Positions 38,601-47,395 are shown, counted from the first letter of the stretch. The stretch is 64,000 nucleotides of DNA from Roseiarcus sp963749715 (GCA_963749715.1 CAVVNR010000015.1:186001-250000), one strand, 5' to 3'. A program made the numbers and translations. The notes: generated from the letters alone by a model not told the origin.

Positions 38601-38948
38601 CGTGCCGATCGCGAAGGTGACGATCAAGCTGTAGGTGCCGTCGCTCGCGCTCGTCGACTGCATGTAGATCATGTTCTCGACGCCGTTGACGTTCTGCTCG
38701 ATTGGCAGGGCGACGGTGTCGACGAGGGTCATGGCGCTCGCGCCGGGATAGCGCGTCGTCACCTGGACCGTCGGCGGAACGACGTTCGGATATTGCGAGC
38801 TCGGCAAATTAAAAAGGGAGACGAGACCGATAACGACGATGACCAGCGCCAGCACGTTGGCGAGCACCGGCCTGCTGATGAAAAAGCGAGAGATCGCTCC
38901 CGCTCGGCCTTCGGGGGTCGCTGCCGGGCCGGAGCTTTCGGGGTTCAT
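35688..38948 (-). CDS. RND efflux pump, HAE1/AcrB type
   Basis: This 1086-residue inner-membrane trimer subunit has FFISRPVLANVLALVIVVIG at the N-terminus. It also has AIGIVVDDAIVIVEGVARY with the paired Asp of the proton relay, the porter loops (GQYAMRIWLNPDLLQARGL) and a C-terminal EGARLRFRPILMTSFAFILG. It is full length for AcrB/MexB. It exports lipophilic drugs or solvents by proton antiport. The gene starts with an ATGA overlap onto the stop of the membrane-fusion gene, so the two are coupled. No outer-membrane TolC-like gene is near. Confidence 0.92.
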   Translation of the reverse strand: MNPESSGPAATPEGRAGAISRFFISRPVLANVLALVIVVIGLVSLFNLPSSQYPNVVPPTVQVTTRYPGASAMTLVDTVALPIEQNVNGVENMIYMQSTSASDGTYSLIVTFAIGTNPDEDEILVQNRVSAAISSLPQEVQLQGVTTKKQSTSILEFVGLVSPDSRFDSLFLSNYAVINVQDELRRLPGVGDVTVLGAGQYAMRIWLNPDLLQARGLTPQDVINVIQQQSQEVAAGQIGAPPAPKGQDFQYTLDLKGRLNDPREFENIIVKVDSANGGRITRVRDVGRAELGAQTYSESFNLDGRPAAGIAVSLLPEANAIAVSSEVKAKMEELAKAFPQGLEYVVPYDTTKFVKAAIAEVYRTLFEAAILVLIVILVFLQDWRAMLVPATTVPVTLIGAFAAMAALGFSINLPTLFAIVLAIGIVVDDAIVIVEGVARYVEQGMPGREAAARAMDELTGPVLGITLVLMSVFIPAAFLPGLTGQLYRQFALVIASTAFISAVNALTLKPTQSALWLRPPKPPERRNYFYRGFNAVYGFLERGYTRLIGAMIHRSGLMVALALILVGVALGDLTRIPTAFLPTEDQGYVIVAAQLPDGASKERTDRVLAQIQGLASKVPGVEHVVTVSGISILDNRASLANAGVAFVVLKDWDSRLKEPGQDVRTILERLNGGLQGVPQAFAFAVPPPPIQGIGNVGGFSMQVELRNGNFDYALLQTLTNAVVANSNAQSSLSRVATTFRAGTPQIFVAVNRIKAETIGVTVGQLFAALSDYVGSNYVGQITKFGHVFQIYTQAEAKYRANVDDIRNLKVKARDGTMTPIGTVVDIKEVQGPALISLYNLYPSSTIVGSPALGFSSGQALDIMEQVANSTLPTGTGFEWTAMSFQEKQVGNQTYYVFGFALLLVYFVLAGQYESWILPLAVILCVPMALLGTVAALTTLGAISVAASQAGVAANNLYTQIGLILLIALGAKNAILIVEYARQQRAGGKGIVEAAVEGARLRFRPILMTSFAFILGVLPLVLATGAGASARKSIGMAVFFGMIASTCLVVVFVPSFYVVMQWLEERRKGKSAPPVAEPKDAASSPAL

Positions 38949-40163
38949 TTTTGAGCCGGAGCGGCGGCGCCGTCCTTCGCCGGATCGGGCGCGGCCGAGG
39001 CGAGTTGCCCGCGCTGCGGGTCGACCTTGGCGCCGGGAAAGGCGCGCTGAATCCCCTCGGTCACCACCCAGTCGTCCGCGCTCAAGCCTAATTCAATGAC
39101 ACGCAGCTGTCCGTCCCGGAGCCCGGTCGTGACGACCTTCCTCTCGACGACGTTGTCGGGGCCGACGACCAGCACGTAGCTTCCCTCCTGGCTGGTTCCG
39201 ATGGCATCGTTTCGCGTCAGGAGCGCCTTGTCCTGCTGCGCGATCGGCGTGCGCACCCGCACGAACAGGCCCGGCAGCAGAGCCCCGTCCTTATTCTCGA
39301 ACAGGGCGCGCGCGTTCAGCGTTCCGGTCGCCGAGTTCGACTTGCGGCGAGGCGTAGTCGAGATGGCCCTTGTGAGGATAGCCTTCCTCGCCTTGCAGCC
39401 CGATTTCGACAGCGACGTCGGACAGGCCAGACGTGCGCAAGGCGATGCCGTGCTTGGCGAGGTTTCTCTGCAGCGACAGGATCTGAGGCTCGCTCAGGGT
39501 AAAATAGACGTAGAGGGGATCGCTCTGGATGATGGTCGCGAGCTTGGTAGGCCCCGACACCCCGACGAGCGCGCCGAGGTCGACGAGATGATTGGTGACG
39601 ACGCCGTCGAACGGGGCGAGCACCTGGGTGTAGCCGAGGTTGATCTTCGCGAGCCAGATCGCCGCCTTGGCGTTCATGATGTCGGCGGCGGCCTGATCGG
39701 CCTTCGATTTCCACTCCTGGACCGTGGCTTGGCTGGCGAAGTCGTTTTTGCCGAGCGCCGCCTGCCGCCCATATTCGGCCTTGTTGTATTCCTCGTTCGC
39801 TTGGTCGGAGGCGAGCGTGGCTTCCGCCTGATCGACCTGAGCCTGATAATTGTCCCGCTCGATTCCAAAGAGCTGAGCGCCCTTCTTGACCATGGCGCCG
39901 TCGACGTAATCAATCGAGGTGAGGAAGCCCTGGACCCGGGCGACGAGGTCGACGGTGGCGAACGGCGCGGTATTCCCGGTCAGCTCGAGGTATTCGGTGA
40001 CCGGCCGCTGCAGCGGCTGCGCCACGAGGACTTTTGGCGGCGGCGGCGCGACATAGGCGTTCTTCGCGCCGCTGCAAGCGGCCAGCGCGGCCGCTGCCGC
40101 GACAATCCAAGCGGCGCCAACAGCCCGCGCGCAGATTCGGGCCTCGGACCCAAAGTCAGGCAT
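38945..40163 (-). CDS. RND efflux membrane-fusion lipoprotein (frameshifted)
   Basis: A lipobox ends the signal (AAAALAACSG), so it is a lipid-anchored periplasmic adaptor. The barrel-sandwich reads VAQPLQRPVTEYLELTGN and DLVARVQGFLTSIDYVDG, the hairpin QAQVDQAEATLASDQANEEY, then LAPFDGVVTNHLVDLGALVG. The end is in another frame. GAGTTC at 39333-39338 should be GAGTC, which gives PQVDSATGTLNARALF and continues to the stop at 38945. It bridges the RND pump and an outer-membrane channel. It is first gene of the operon. Confidence 0.85.
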
Positions 40164-40302
40164 CAATTTCAACGCGCCAATCCCCGCAAACCTGACAACA
40201 AGACCCATCGACGAGCCGGTGGCGGCGGCGCCGCCCGAAGCGCCGGCCCCGCCCCATGATGCCTGACCCGCGCTTGAGCGCAAGGGGCGTCTCGTCTCGC
40301 CG

Positions 40303-41109
40303 CTACCCGGCCGCTCGGTCAAGCGCCCGATAGCGCCCGACCGCGAACGGGATCGAGGCAAGATAGGCGAGGGTGACGGCGACCAGGGCTTGCATCGGGA
40401 AGTTGAACACCAAGAGCAGCGCCGCGGCGAGGCCGACAAGCACCACCGCCACATATTCCCGCGGCACCCGCCCGACCGACTTGCCGGAGAAGTGCGGGAC
40501 CCGGCTCGCCATCAACAGCGCCACGCCAAGCACATAGAGACTCTCGACCAGCGCCGAGCCCGGCGTCGGCGGCCCGAGTCCGAAGGCATAATGCAGGTAG
40601 ATCGGCAGCAAGCCGACGATTGCGCCCGCGGGCGCTGGCATGCCGACGAAAAAGGTCTTTCGCCAGGCCGGATGGTCTTCGTCGAGCATGACGTTGAACC
40701 GGGCGAGGCGCAGCGCGCAGGCCATCGCGAACAGGAGCGCCGCCACCCAGCCGAAGTTTTTCGCCGCATGCAGGTCGGCCACGTAAAGGACGAGCGCCGG
40801 GGCGACGCCGAAGTCGACAAAGTCGGCGAGCGAATTGAGCTCGGCGCCGAAACGCGAGGTTCCCTTCAGCGCCCGCGCGATCCGCCCGTCGAGACCGTCG
40901 AGCACGGCCGCGCCGGCGACCGCGCTCACCGCCCATTCGATCGACCCCTCCATCGCCAGACGGATCGCGGTCAGACCGAGGCCGAGCGCGAACAGCGTGA
41001 TGATGTTGGGGATGAGCAGCCTGAGCGGCACCGCCCGGAATCCCCGGCCGCGCGGCGGTTCGGCCGCGTCGGCGATCGGCGCCCGGGACAGGGGGCCGGC
41101 CTCGTTCAC
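40303..41109 (-). CDS. pssA: CDP-diacylglycerol-serine O-phosphatidyltransferase
   Basis: This is a membrane CDP-alcohol phosphotransferase of 268 residues. The motif DGLDGRIARALKGTSRFG is followed by AELNSLADFV. The third metal Asp (expected at 92) is read as Asn. This Asn codon lies in GAATT at 40832-40836, one base from GAATC, so it may be a base-call error rather than a real change. It makes phosphatidylserine, which the adjacent psd product decarboxylates. Its start is 4 bp after the psd stop. Confidence 0.9.
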   Translation of the reverse strand: MNEAGPLSRAPIADAAEPPRGRGFRAVPLRLLIPNIITLFALGLGLTAIRLAMEGSIEWAVSAVAGAAVLDGLDGRIARALKGTSRFGAELNSLADFVDFGVAPALVLYVADLHAAKNFGWVAALLFAMACALRLARFNVMLDEDHPAWRKTFFVGMPAPAGAIVGLLPIYLHYAFGLGPPTPGSALVESLYVLGVALLMASRVPHFSGKSVGRVPREYVAVVLVGLAAALLLVFNFPMQALVAVTLAYLASIPFAVGRYRALDRAAG

Positions 41110-41113
41110 CGGC

Positions 41114-41812
41114 TCAGCTCCGCTGAAAGGGCGGCGGCTCCGCCTGGGCGGCGAGTTTGGCGATCACCGTCTCGCCCGCGACCGCGCGCGAATCGAGGCC
41201 GACGACGATCTGCGCGTCCGGCGGGAGATAGACGTCGACGCGCGAACCGAAGCGGATGAGGCCGATGCGCTCGCCGGGGCTCAAGAGCGCGCCTTCGTGG
41301 ATGAAACACACGATCCTTCTCGCGACGAGGCCCGCGATCTGCACCACGCCAAATGCGCCCGACGGCGTATCGATCACAATGCTGTTTCGCTCGTTGTCCT
41401 CGCTCGCCTTATCGAGGTCGGCGTTGAGGAACAGCCCCGGGTGATAGACGATCTGCGCGACACGGCCCTGGACCGGGGCGCGATTGACGTGGCAATCGAA
41501 GATCGACATGAAGATCGACACCCGCCGCAGCGGCGCCATGCCGAGGCCGAGCTCGGGCGGGGGCGCGGCAAAGCCGGCGAAACTGACGACGCCGTCGGCG
41601 GGCGCGATCACGAGGTCGGCTTGAACCGGCGTGACGCGCGCCGGATCGCGGAAGAAGTACGCGCACCACAAGGTGGCGATGAGACCGAGCCAGCCGAGGG
41701 GCGACCAAATCAACCACAAGACCAGCGTCGCGACGGCGAAGCCGAGGACGAACAGATAGCCTTCCGGATGGATCGGCGCGAGCTGACCGCGCAGCGATTT
41801 GATGACGTTCAT
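41114..41812 (-). CDS. psd: Phosphatidylserine decarboxylase
   Basis: This 232-residue protein has N-terminal membrane helices (EGYLFVLGFAVATLVLW), the middle ADGVVSFAGFA and NRAPVQGRVAQIVYHPGL, and the processing site in GLIRFGSRVDVYLP, where the Gly-Ser bond is cleaved to make the pyruvoyl group. This is the shorter proteobacterial type. It converts phosphatidylserine to phosphatidylethanolamine. It lies between the Atm1-type gene and pssA in one probable operon. Confidence 0.9.
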   Translation of the reverse strand: MNVIKSLRGQLAPIHPEGYLFVLGFAVATLVLWLIWSPLGWLGLIATLWCAYFFRDPARVTPVQADLVIAPADGVVSFAGFAAPPPELGLGMAPLRRVSIFMSIFDCHVNRAPVQGRVAQIVYHPGLFLNADLDKASEDNERNSIVIDTPSGAFGVVQIAGLVARRIVCFIHEGALLSPGERIGLIRFGSRVDVYLPPDAQIVVGLDSRAVAGETVIAKLAAQAEPPPFQRS

Positions 41813-41872
41813 TGACCGGCGCCCAAAGCGAAGAAAAGCCGCGCGCACTCATGGCGCCAATCGCCTCCAATG

Positions 41873-43789
41873 TCACGGCGCGGGCTGGGACGCGAAACCG
41901 TCCGGGGCGCCGAGATCGTCTTCTCTCCCGGCGCGCCTCAACATTTCCTGCGCCGCGTCGAGTTGCCTCTGGCGACTCCACATCGCCGAGTAGATTCCGC
42001 CGCGCGCCAGGAGCTCCTGATGCGAGCCGCGCTCGGCGATGACGCCCTTGTCGAGCACCAGGATCTCATCGGCGTTGACCACGGTCGAAAGGCGATGAGC
42101 GATCACGATGGTCGTGCGTCCGCGCGAGACTCGCTCGAGCGCCGATTGAATCTCCCGCTCGGTGAAGCTGTCGAGCGCCGACGTTGCTTCGTCGAGCACC
42201 AGGATCGGCGGCGCCTTGAGCATCGTGCGCGCGATCGCCACTCGCTGCTTCTCGCCGCCGGAGAGCTTGAGGCCGCGCTCGCCGACCGGCGCCTCATAGC
42301 CGTGCGGCAGCGAGCGGATGAATTGATCGATCTGCGCGTTCTCGGCGGCCGCGACGACATCCCGTTCGCCCGCGCTGTCGCGGCCATAGCGGATGTTGTA
42401 GAGGATCGTGTCATTGAACAAAACCGTGTCCTGCGGCACCATTCCGATCGCGGCGCGCAGCGAACTTTGGGTGACGGCGCCGATGTTCTGTCCGTCGATC
42501 AGGACGCGCCCGGCGCTCGGCTCGTAGAACCGGAACAGGAGCCGGGAGATCGTCGACTTGCCGGCCCCCGACGGCCCGACGATGGCGAGGGTGCGTCCCG
42601 CGCGCGCCTCGAACGAAACGCCGCGCAGGATCGGCCTGCCAGGATCATAGGCGAACTCGACATTCTCGAACCGGACCTCGCCGGCGCTCACCTTCAACGG
42701 CTGCGCGCCGGGAACGTCCTCGATCTCGGGATTTTGCGTGAGGATGGCGAACATCGCCTCCACGTCGATGATCGCCTGTTTGATCTCGCGGTAGACCATC
42801 CCCATGAAATTGAGCGGCTGATAGAGTTGCAGCATGATCAGGTTCAGGAGGACGAAGGCGCCGACGGTCTTGGTCCCGTTTCGCACCTCGCCGACGCACA
42901 TCACCAGAACCACGGTGAGGCCGAGAGTGAAAATGACCGCTTGGCCGGCATTGAGCGCTGCGAGCGAGACATAGGTGCGCACGCTCATCCGCTCGTAACG
43001 CGCCATCGCCTTGTCGTATCGCGCGCCTTCGCGACTTTCGGCGCCAAAATACTTAACCGTCTCGAAGTTGAGCAGGCTGTCGATCGCCTTGGTGTTGGCG
43101 TCGGTGTCGCTTTCGTTCATCGAGCGGCGAATGCCGATGCGCCAGTTGGTGGCGAGCGTTGTATAGATCAAATAAACGACGACCGTGACGCTGATCGCCG
43201 CCACATAGCGCCAGTCGAAACTGACCAGCATCGCCACGACCACCAGTGCGAACTCGACGACGGTCGGAACCGCGGTCAGCATCGAGGTGCGAATGATCGT
43301 CTCGATCGCGTTGCGGCCGCGCTCAAGGACGCGGGTGAGCCCGCCGGTCTTGCGCTCCAGATGAAATCGCAGCGACAGTCGATGCAGGTGCTCGAACACC
43401 TCGATCGCCAGTCGGCGCACCGCGTTCATGGCCACCGCCGCAAACAGGGCGTCGCGCCCCTGGGTTGTCAGCGCCATGACGATGCGGAGCGCGCCGTAGG
43501 CGATGGTCAGCCCCACCGCGCCGACGAGAGCGCGCGGCAGCGGGACCGCATCCGGCGCAAGCTTGCCGGCGACCGAGTTGGTCGCCCACTTGTAGGAATA
43601 GGGAATGGCGATCGTGATCAGCTTCGACAGAAGCATGAGGGCGACCGCGAGAAATACCCGCAGTTTCAGATCAGCGCGATCCGCCGGCCAGATATATGGC
43701 CACAACAGCTGAACGGTTCCGGTCAACGTCGCGCGCCGCGCCGGATTGTTGCGCTGTGCGATGAATGTCGATGTCTTGTGATGTTGCAT
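41873..43789 (-). CDS. ABC exporter, Atm1/HMT1 type
   Basis: This half-transporter of 638 residues has six membrane helices and one ATPase. Walker A is GPSGAGKST (about 405), the signature is LSGGEKQR (about 508) and Walker B is LVLDEATSALD (about 530), with the NALNFETVKYFGAE-like stretch LNFETVKYFGAESREG that marks the Atm1 group. Alphaproteobacterial members export glutathione or metal-glutathione conjugates and give metal resistance. It is followed by psd and pssA on the same strand with only 60 bp between. Confidence 0.88.
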   Translation of the reverse strand: MQHHKTSTFIAQRNNPARRATLTGTVQLLWPYIWPADRADLKLRVFLAVALMLLSKLITIAIPYSYKWATNSVAGKLAPDAVPLPRALVGAVGLTIAYGALRIVMALTTQGRDALFAAVAMNAVRRLAIEVFEHLHRLSLRFHLERKTGGLTRVLERGRNAIETIIRTSMLTAVPTVVEFALVVVAMLVSFDWRYVAAISVTVVVYLIYTTLATNWRIGIRRSMNESDTDANTKAIDSLLNFETVKYFGAESREGARYDKAMARYERMSVRTYVSLAALNAGQAVIFTLGLTVVLVMCVGEVRNGTKTVGAFVLLNLIMLQLYQPLNFMGMVYREIKQAIIDVEAMFAILTQNPEIEDVPGAQPLKVSAGEVRFENVEFAYDPGRPILRGVSFEARAGRTLAIVGPSGAGKSTISRLLFRFYEPSAGRVLIDGQNIGAVTQSSLRAAIGMVPQDTVLFNDTILYNIRYGRDSAGERDVVAAAENAQIDQFIRSLPHGYEAPVGERGLKLSGGEKQRVAIARTMLKAPPILVLDEATSALDSFTEREIQSALERVSRGRTTIVIAHRLSTVVNADEILVLDKGVIAERGSHQELLARGGIYSAMWSRQRQLDAAQEMLRRAGREDDLGAPDGFASQPAP

Positions 43790-44327
43790 TGGGGCTCGCG
43801 GGGGCGCCGATAGACTGGCCCGACAACCGGCATATAAGCGCTTTCGCCGCCGATCACATCCTTTGCTTCGCCGGTCTTGTGCTCGGCAAACTTTGCCGCA
43901 GATGAAGGAGGCCCGCCGCGTTGTGGAGCGAGGCCCCCGACTATCTCTGGCTTAGAGTTAGCGCGAATCGCGAACTTGCGCGTCGAGGCACAGCGATCGT
44001 GGATTCGCCCCCAGATGATTCGCCTAAAGCTTCCCCACGGCACGCCAACTGCGCTCTGTCAAGTGAAGAAAGTTCTTTTTTTGTGTAAATTCAGCATCCG
44101 GCCGGCCCAAGCATGTTGAGTATTCGACAGATTTCGGTCGATCCGTTAGTTGAAATCGCCATAGTTTGTCTTGTGCCATTTTTTCTTTTGCGCTATAGCG
44201 ACTCTCGCCCAAGTCGCAATAAGCGGCAAATAATGAGGACGCTCGTCGTGGTCGGACGAGCAGAATGGCCTGAAGCTGATCGCCAGATGGCGGTCTCCGA
44301 AGGCAACCTTTTGGAGTATCGTCAACA
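43790..44327 (+). other. Long intergenic leader upstream of mucR
   Basis: This is 538 bp between the divergent Atm1-type gene and mucR. Apart from the promoter-like sequence at 44171-44199 it holds T-rich tracts (TTCTTTTTTTGTG at about 44068; ATTTTTTCTTTT in the promoter spacer) of the kind MucR/Ros proteins favour. I see no small gene with convincing codon use. Confidence 0.45.
44171..44199 (+). promoter_or_regulatory. Candidate sigma-70-type promoter of mucR
   Basis: TTGTGC (44171-44176) and TATAGC (44194-44199) are separated by exactly 17 bp, and the spacer contains a T-rich tract. The start would be near 44206, leaving a leader of about 120 bases before the ATG at 44328. Autoregulation through the T-tract is plausible for this family. 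This is inferred from sequence only. Confidence 0.4.
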
Positions 44328-44735
44328 ATGAGCGAATCCACCAACCACATTGAACTCGCCGCGGAAATCGTTTCGGCTTATGTGTCGAACAATTCCGTAC
44401 CGTCGGGCGAGTTGCCGGCGCTTCTCAGCGACGTTCACGCAGCAATCGTGCGGGTCGCGACCGGCGCGCTACCTGTTGTCGTCGAAGCCGCCAAACCAGC
44501 CGTCCCGCCCAAGAAGTCGATTACCAGCGATTACATCATCTGCCTGGAAGACGGTCGCAAATTCAAGTCCTTGAAGCGGCACCTGCGCACCCAATACAAC
44601 CTCTCTCCCGAAGAATATCGCGAGAAATGGGGTCTTCCGTCTGATTATCCGATGGTCGCTCCGGCTTACGCCAAGGCGCGGTCGGCGTTGGCGAAGCAGA
44701 TGGGCCTCGGACAACAGCGCCGGCGCCGCAAGTAA
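44328..44735 (+). CDS. mucR: MucR/Ros-family zinc-finger transcriptional regulator
   Basis: This 135-residue protein has N-terminal helices (ELAAEIVSAYVSNN) for oligomerisation, then SDYIICLEDGRKFKSLKRHLRTQYNLSPEEYREKWG, the Ros-type finger with Cys and His ligands, and VAPAYAKARSALAKQMGLG. MucR controls exopolysaccharide synthesis, motility and many horizontally acquired genes by bridging AT-rich DNA. The surface-glycan loci of this window are reasonable targets, although no direct site was shown. The N-terminus and length agree with the family. Confidence 0.9.
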   Translation: MSESTNHIELAAEIVSAYVSNNSVPSGELPALLSDVHAAIVRVATGALPVVVEAAKPAVPPKKSITSDYIICLEDGRKFKSLKRHLRTQYNLSPEEYREKWGLPSDYPMVAPAYAKARSALAKQMGLGQQRRRRK

Positions 44736-44826
44736 GCCCGGCCGCGAGATCTTCGGCGCGACGCGGCCCGTCGCTGCGGCGCAAGGCTCAGAACGGCCCG
44801 GGCCGCAGGCGAGATAGGCCGCTTGT

Positions 44827-45456
44827 CTATTTCGTACCGAACATGCGGTCCCCGGCGTCGCCGAGGCCGGGAACAATATAGCCATGGTCGTTGAGCCGTT
44901 CGTCGATCGCCGCGGTCCAGATCTCGACGTCGGGGTGCGCCTTGGTCAGCCGCTCGATCCCCTCCGGCGCGGCCAGTAGGCAAACGAAGCGAATGTCCTT
45001 CACCCCGCGGCGCTTGAGGCGGTCGATGGCGGCGACGGCCGAATTGGCGGTCGCCAGCATCGGGTCCATCACGATGACCAGCCGGTCGGCGACGTCGGCC
45101 GGGGCCTTGAAGTAATATTCGACCGCCTCGAGGGTTTGGGGGTCGCGATAGAGGCCGATGTGGGCGACGCGGGCGCTCGGCACGAGATTGAGCATCCCGT
45201 CGAGGAACCCGACGCCTGCGCGCAAAATTGGCGCGAACACCAGCTTCTTGCCGGCGATCGAGGGCGCCATCGTCTTGGCGAGCGGCGTCTCGACCTCGAC
45301 CATCTCGAGCGGCAGATCGCGCGTCACCTCGTAGGCGAGCAGCATCCCGATCTCGTTCATGAGCTGCCGGAAGCCCTTGGTCGATACGGTCTTGTCGCGC
45401 ATCAGCGTCAGCTTGTGCTGCACCAGCGGGTGGCCGACGACGTGAACGTTCGACAT
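44827..45456 (-). CDS. upp: Uracil phosphoribosyltransferase
   Basis: This 209-residue protein has the PRPP loop VIVMDPMLATANSAVAAID (about 128-146), the N-terminal VHVVGHPLVQHKLTLMRD, ILRAGVGFLDGML, and the uracil-binding end GYIVPGLGDAGDRMFGTK. It salvages uracil to UMP in the cytoplasm. It stands alone between mucR and pgsA. Confidence 0.95.
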   Translation of the reverse strand: MSNVHVVGHPLVQHKLTLMRDKTVSTKGFRQLMNEIGMLLAYEVTRDLPLEMVEVETPLAKTMAPSIAGKKLVFAPILRAGVGFLDGMLNLVPSARVAHIGLYRDPQTLEAVEYYFKAPADVADRLVIVMDPMLATANSAVAAIDRLKRRGVKDIRFVCLLAAPEGIERLTKAHPDVEIWTAAIDERLNDHGYIVPGLGDAGDRMFGTK

Positions 45457-45630
45457 GGGCGTTCTGGTCCTTGAAGCGCGGTCCCGATGACAGGCAAGAT
45501 CTTGACCTTAGACGATGTTGCGCCGCCTGAGGCGCCGTGCGGGCCCTCGTCCCCAGTTTTGTCGGCGGCCTCCCGGCGGCGGCGCGCCGCGTCTGCGCCA
45601 ATCGAGCGCTATTGACGGGGGGCAGGCAGG

Positions 45631-46242
45631 ATGTCTCTTGCGTCGCAAATGGCTTCCTCGACGACCCGTCAGATCAGCCGCAACTGGTCTTTGCCGAATA
45701 TTCTGACCTACGCGCGGGTCGCGGCGGTTCCGCTGGTCGCCGGGTTCTTGTTCTGGCCGGACGAGCCGTGGGCGCGATGGACGGCGCTGGCGATCTTCAT
45801 CGCCGCGGGAATCACCGATTTTTTCGACGGCTATCTGGCGCGCGCCTGGTCGCAGCAGTCCTCGCTCGGCAGAATGCTCGACCCGATCGCCGACAAGCTG
45901 CTCGTCTCCGCGGTGCTGCTCGTGCTCGCCGCCAACCAGACGATCTCGGGGCTCAGCTTATGGGCTGCCATCGTCATCCTGTGCCGGGAGATTCTGGTCT
46001 CGGGACTGCGCGAATATCTCGCCGAACTCAGGGTTCCGTTGCCGGTGACGGCTCTCGCCAAGTGGAAGACCGCCGTCCAATTCGTCGCCCTCGGGTTCCT
46101 GATCGTCGGGCCGGCGGGTCAGGCGCTGTTGCCGGGGTCGATCACGACCGGGATCGTGCTCTTGTGGATTGCTGCGATCCTCACGCTTTACACCGGCTGG
46201 GACTATATGAAGGCGAGCTACGATCATGCCGGCGGCGACTGA
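45631..46242 (+). CDS. pgsA: CDP-diacylglycerol-glycerol-3-phosphate 3-phosphatidyltransferase
   Basis: This 203-residue membrane protein has the complete CDP-alcohol motif DFFDGYLARAWSQQSSLG, RMLDPIADK, preceded by LPNILTYARVAAVPL. It makes phosphatidylglycerol phosphate. The moaD start follows its stop by one base, and the pgsA-moaD-moaE order is common in Rhizobiales; uvrC, often upstream there, is not in this place. Confidence 0.92.
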   Translation: MSLASQMASSTTRQISRNWSLPNILTYARVAAVPLVAGFLFWPDEPWARWTALAIFIAAGITDFFDGYLARAWSQQSSLGRMLDPIADKLLVSAVLLVLAANQTISGLSLWAAIVILCREILVSGLREYLAELRVPLPVTALAKWKTAVQFVALGFLIVGPAGQALLPGSITTGIVLLWIAAILTLYTGWDYMKASYDHAGGD

Positions 46243-46243
46243 G

Positions 46244-46501
46244 ATGACAATAAGGGCGCTCTATTTCGCCTGGGTGCGCGAGCGGGTCGGCAAGGCGGAG
46301 GAGGAGCTCGACCCGCCGGCGGCGGTGGCCACGGTCGGCGACCTCACCGCCTGGCTCTCCAAGCGCGGCGACGGTTATGCATACGCCTTCGGCAAGGCTT
46401 CGTCGGTCCGCGCCGCGCTCGATCGGGTTCACGTCCGTAGCGACGCTTCAATCGCCGCCGCGAAGGAAGTGGCGTTCTTCCCCCCGATGACCGGCGGCTG
46501 A
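46244..46501 (+). CDS. moaD: Molybdopterin synthase sulfur carrier subunit MoaD
   Basis: The preferred start ATG 46244 gives MTIRALYFAWVRERVG. It ends with the required Gly-Gly (FFPPMTGG), which is thiocarboxylated to supply sulfur. It is 85 residues long with a ubiquitin-like fold. It lies directly after pgsA and 5 bp before moaE. Its product is needed for SorA and MsrP, also encoded in this window. Confidence 0.9.
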   Translation: MTIRALYFAWVRERVGKAEEELDPPAAVATVGDLTAWLSKRGDGYAYAFGKASSVRAALDRVHVRSDASIAAAKEVAFFPPMTGG

Positions 46502-46506
46502 AGCCG

Positions 46507-46989
46507 ATGGCGACCGTCCGCGTCCAACCTGACGATTTCGACCCTGGCCTCGAGGCCGGAGCGCTCGCCCGCGGGCGAACGGACGTCGGCGCGGTCGTGA
46601 GCTTCGTCGGCTACTGCCGTGACGAGGGCGGCGGGCTCGCGGCGCTCGAGCTCGAGCATTATTCGGGCATGGCTGAAGACGAAATCGCCCGCGCGGCGCG
46701 CGAAGCGGAAGCGCGCTGGCCGCTTCTCGGCGTCGCGGTGATCCACCGCTACGGCCGGATCGCGCCGGGCGAGCGCATCGTCTTTGTCGCGGTTGCGGCG
46801 GCGCATCGCGGCGCTGCGTTCGCCGCGGCCGAGATGCTGATGGATTACCTCAAGACCCGCGCGCCGTTCTGGAAGCGCGCGATAGGCGTCGACGGCGCCG
46901 TCGCGGGCTGGGTTGAAGCCAAGGGCGACGACGACCGATCGGCGGCGCGCTGGAGCGCCGTGGGCGGGCCGTCGGCGTCAGGCCCGTGA
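46507..46989 (+). CDS. moaE: Molybdopterin synthase catalytic subunit MoaE
   Basis: This 160-residue protein reads VGAVVSFVGYCRDEGGGLAALELEHYSGMAE, then VIHRYGRIAPGERIVFVAV and RAPFWKRAIGVDG, matching MoaE. It converts precursor Z to molybdopterin with MoaD. Its 3' end overlaps the convergent GlsB-like gene by 12 bp. Confidence 0.92.
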   Translation: MATVRVQPDDFDPGLEAGALARGRTDVGAVVSFVGYCRDEGGGLAALELEHYSGMAEDEIARAAREAEARWPLLGVAVIHRYGRIAPGERIVFVAVAAAHRGAAFAAAEMLMDYLKTRAPFWKRAIGVDGAVAGWVEAKGDDDRSAARWSAVGGPSASGP

Positions 46990-47229
46990 CGCGACCGCGC
47001 GATAGATCAGCAGGACCACGACCGCGCCGATCACCGCGATGATGATGCTGCCGATGTTCACGCCGGTGACGCCGCCGATGCCAACGAAACTGGCGAGAAA
47101 CCCGCCGACGATCGCGCCGATAACGCCAAGCGCAATGTCCATGGTCATGCCCGAGCCGGTCTTGTTGACGATCTTGCTGGCGATGAACCCGGCGATCAGA
47201 CCCAGAATAATCCAGCTGATAATGCCCAT
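46978..47229 (-). CDS. GlsB/YeaQ/YmgE family small membrane protein
   Basis: This 83-residue protein has three hydrophobic, Gly-rich helices (GIISWIILGLIAGFIASKIV, IALGVIGAIVGGFLASFVG, IGSIIIAVIGAVVVLLIYR), diagnostic of the transglycosylase-associated/YeaQ family linked to general stress. ATG 47229 is preferred; a start five codons upstream is possible. Its partner genes and its exact role are unknown. Confidence 0.88.
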   Translation of the reverse strand: MGIISWIILGLIAGFIASKIVNKTGSGMTMDIALGVIGAIVGGFLASFVGIGGVTGVNIGSIIIAVIGAVVVLLIYRAVASRA

Positions 47230-47395
47230 GTCGAACCCTCCCATGCGCCGCCCGCCGGCTTTGCGAATGTGCGGTATGGACGGCGAAAACGCAAGCCGGT
47301 ACTCTGGGTCGTCATATCTTCGCCAAGCGGCGCATCCCTAATGACGATGCGGCCGCGTTTTCGACTTGGCCTCGTTCCCTTCGGAGGAGACAGCA

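Noticed and set aside
41870..43813. Long open frame antisense to the Atm1-type gene, and similar long antisense frames at 13087-14739, 36105-37406 and 40390-41259
   Set aside because: GC-rich coding DNA leaves long stop-free antisense frames. Their products are low-complexity, rich in Arg/Asp/His and resemble no family, while the other strand encodes clear proteins.
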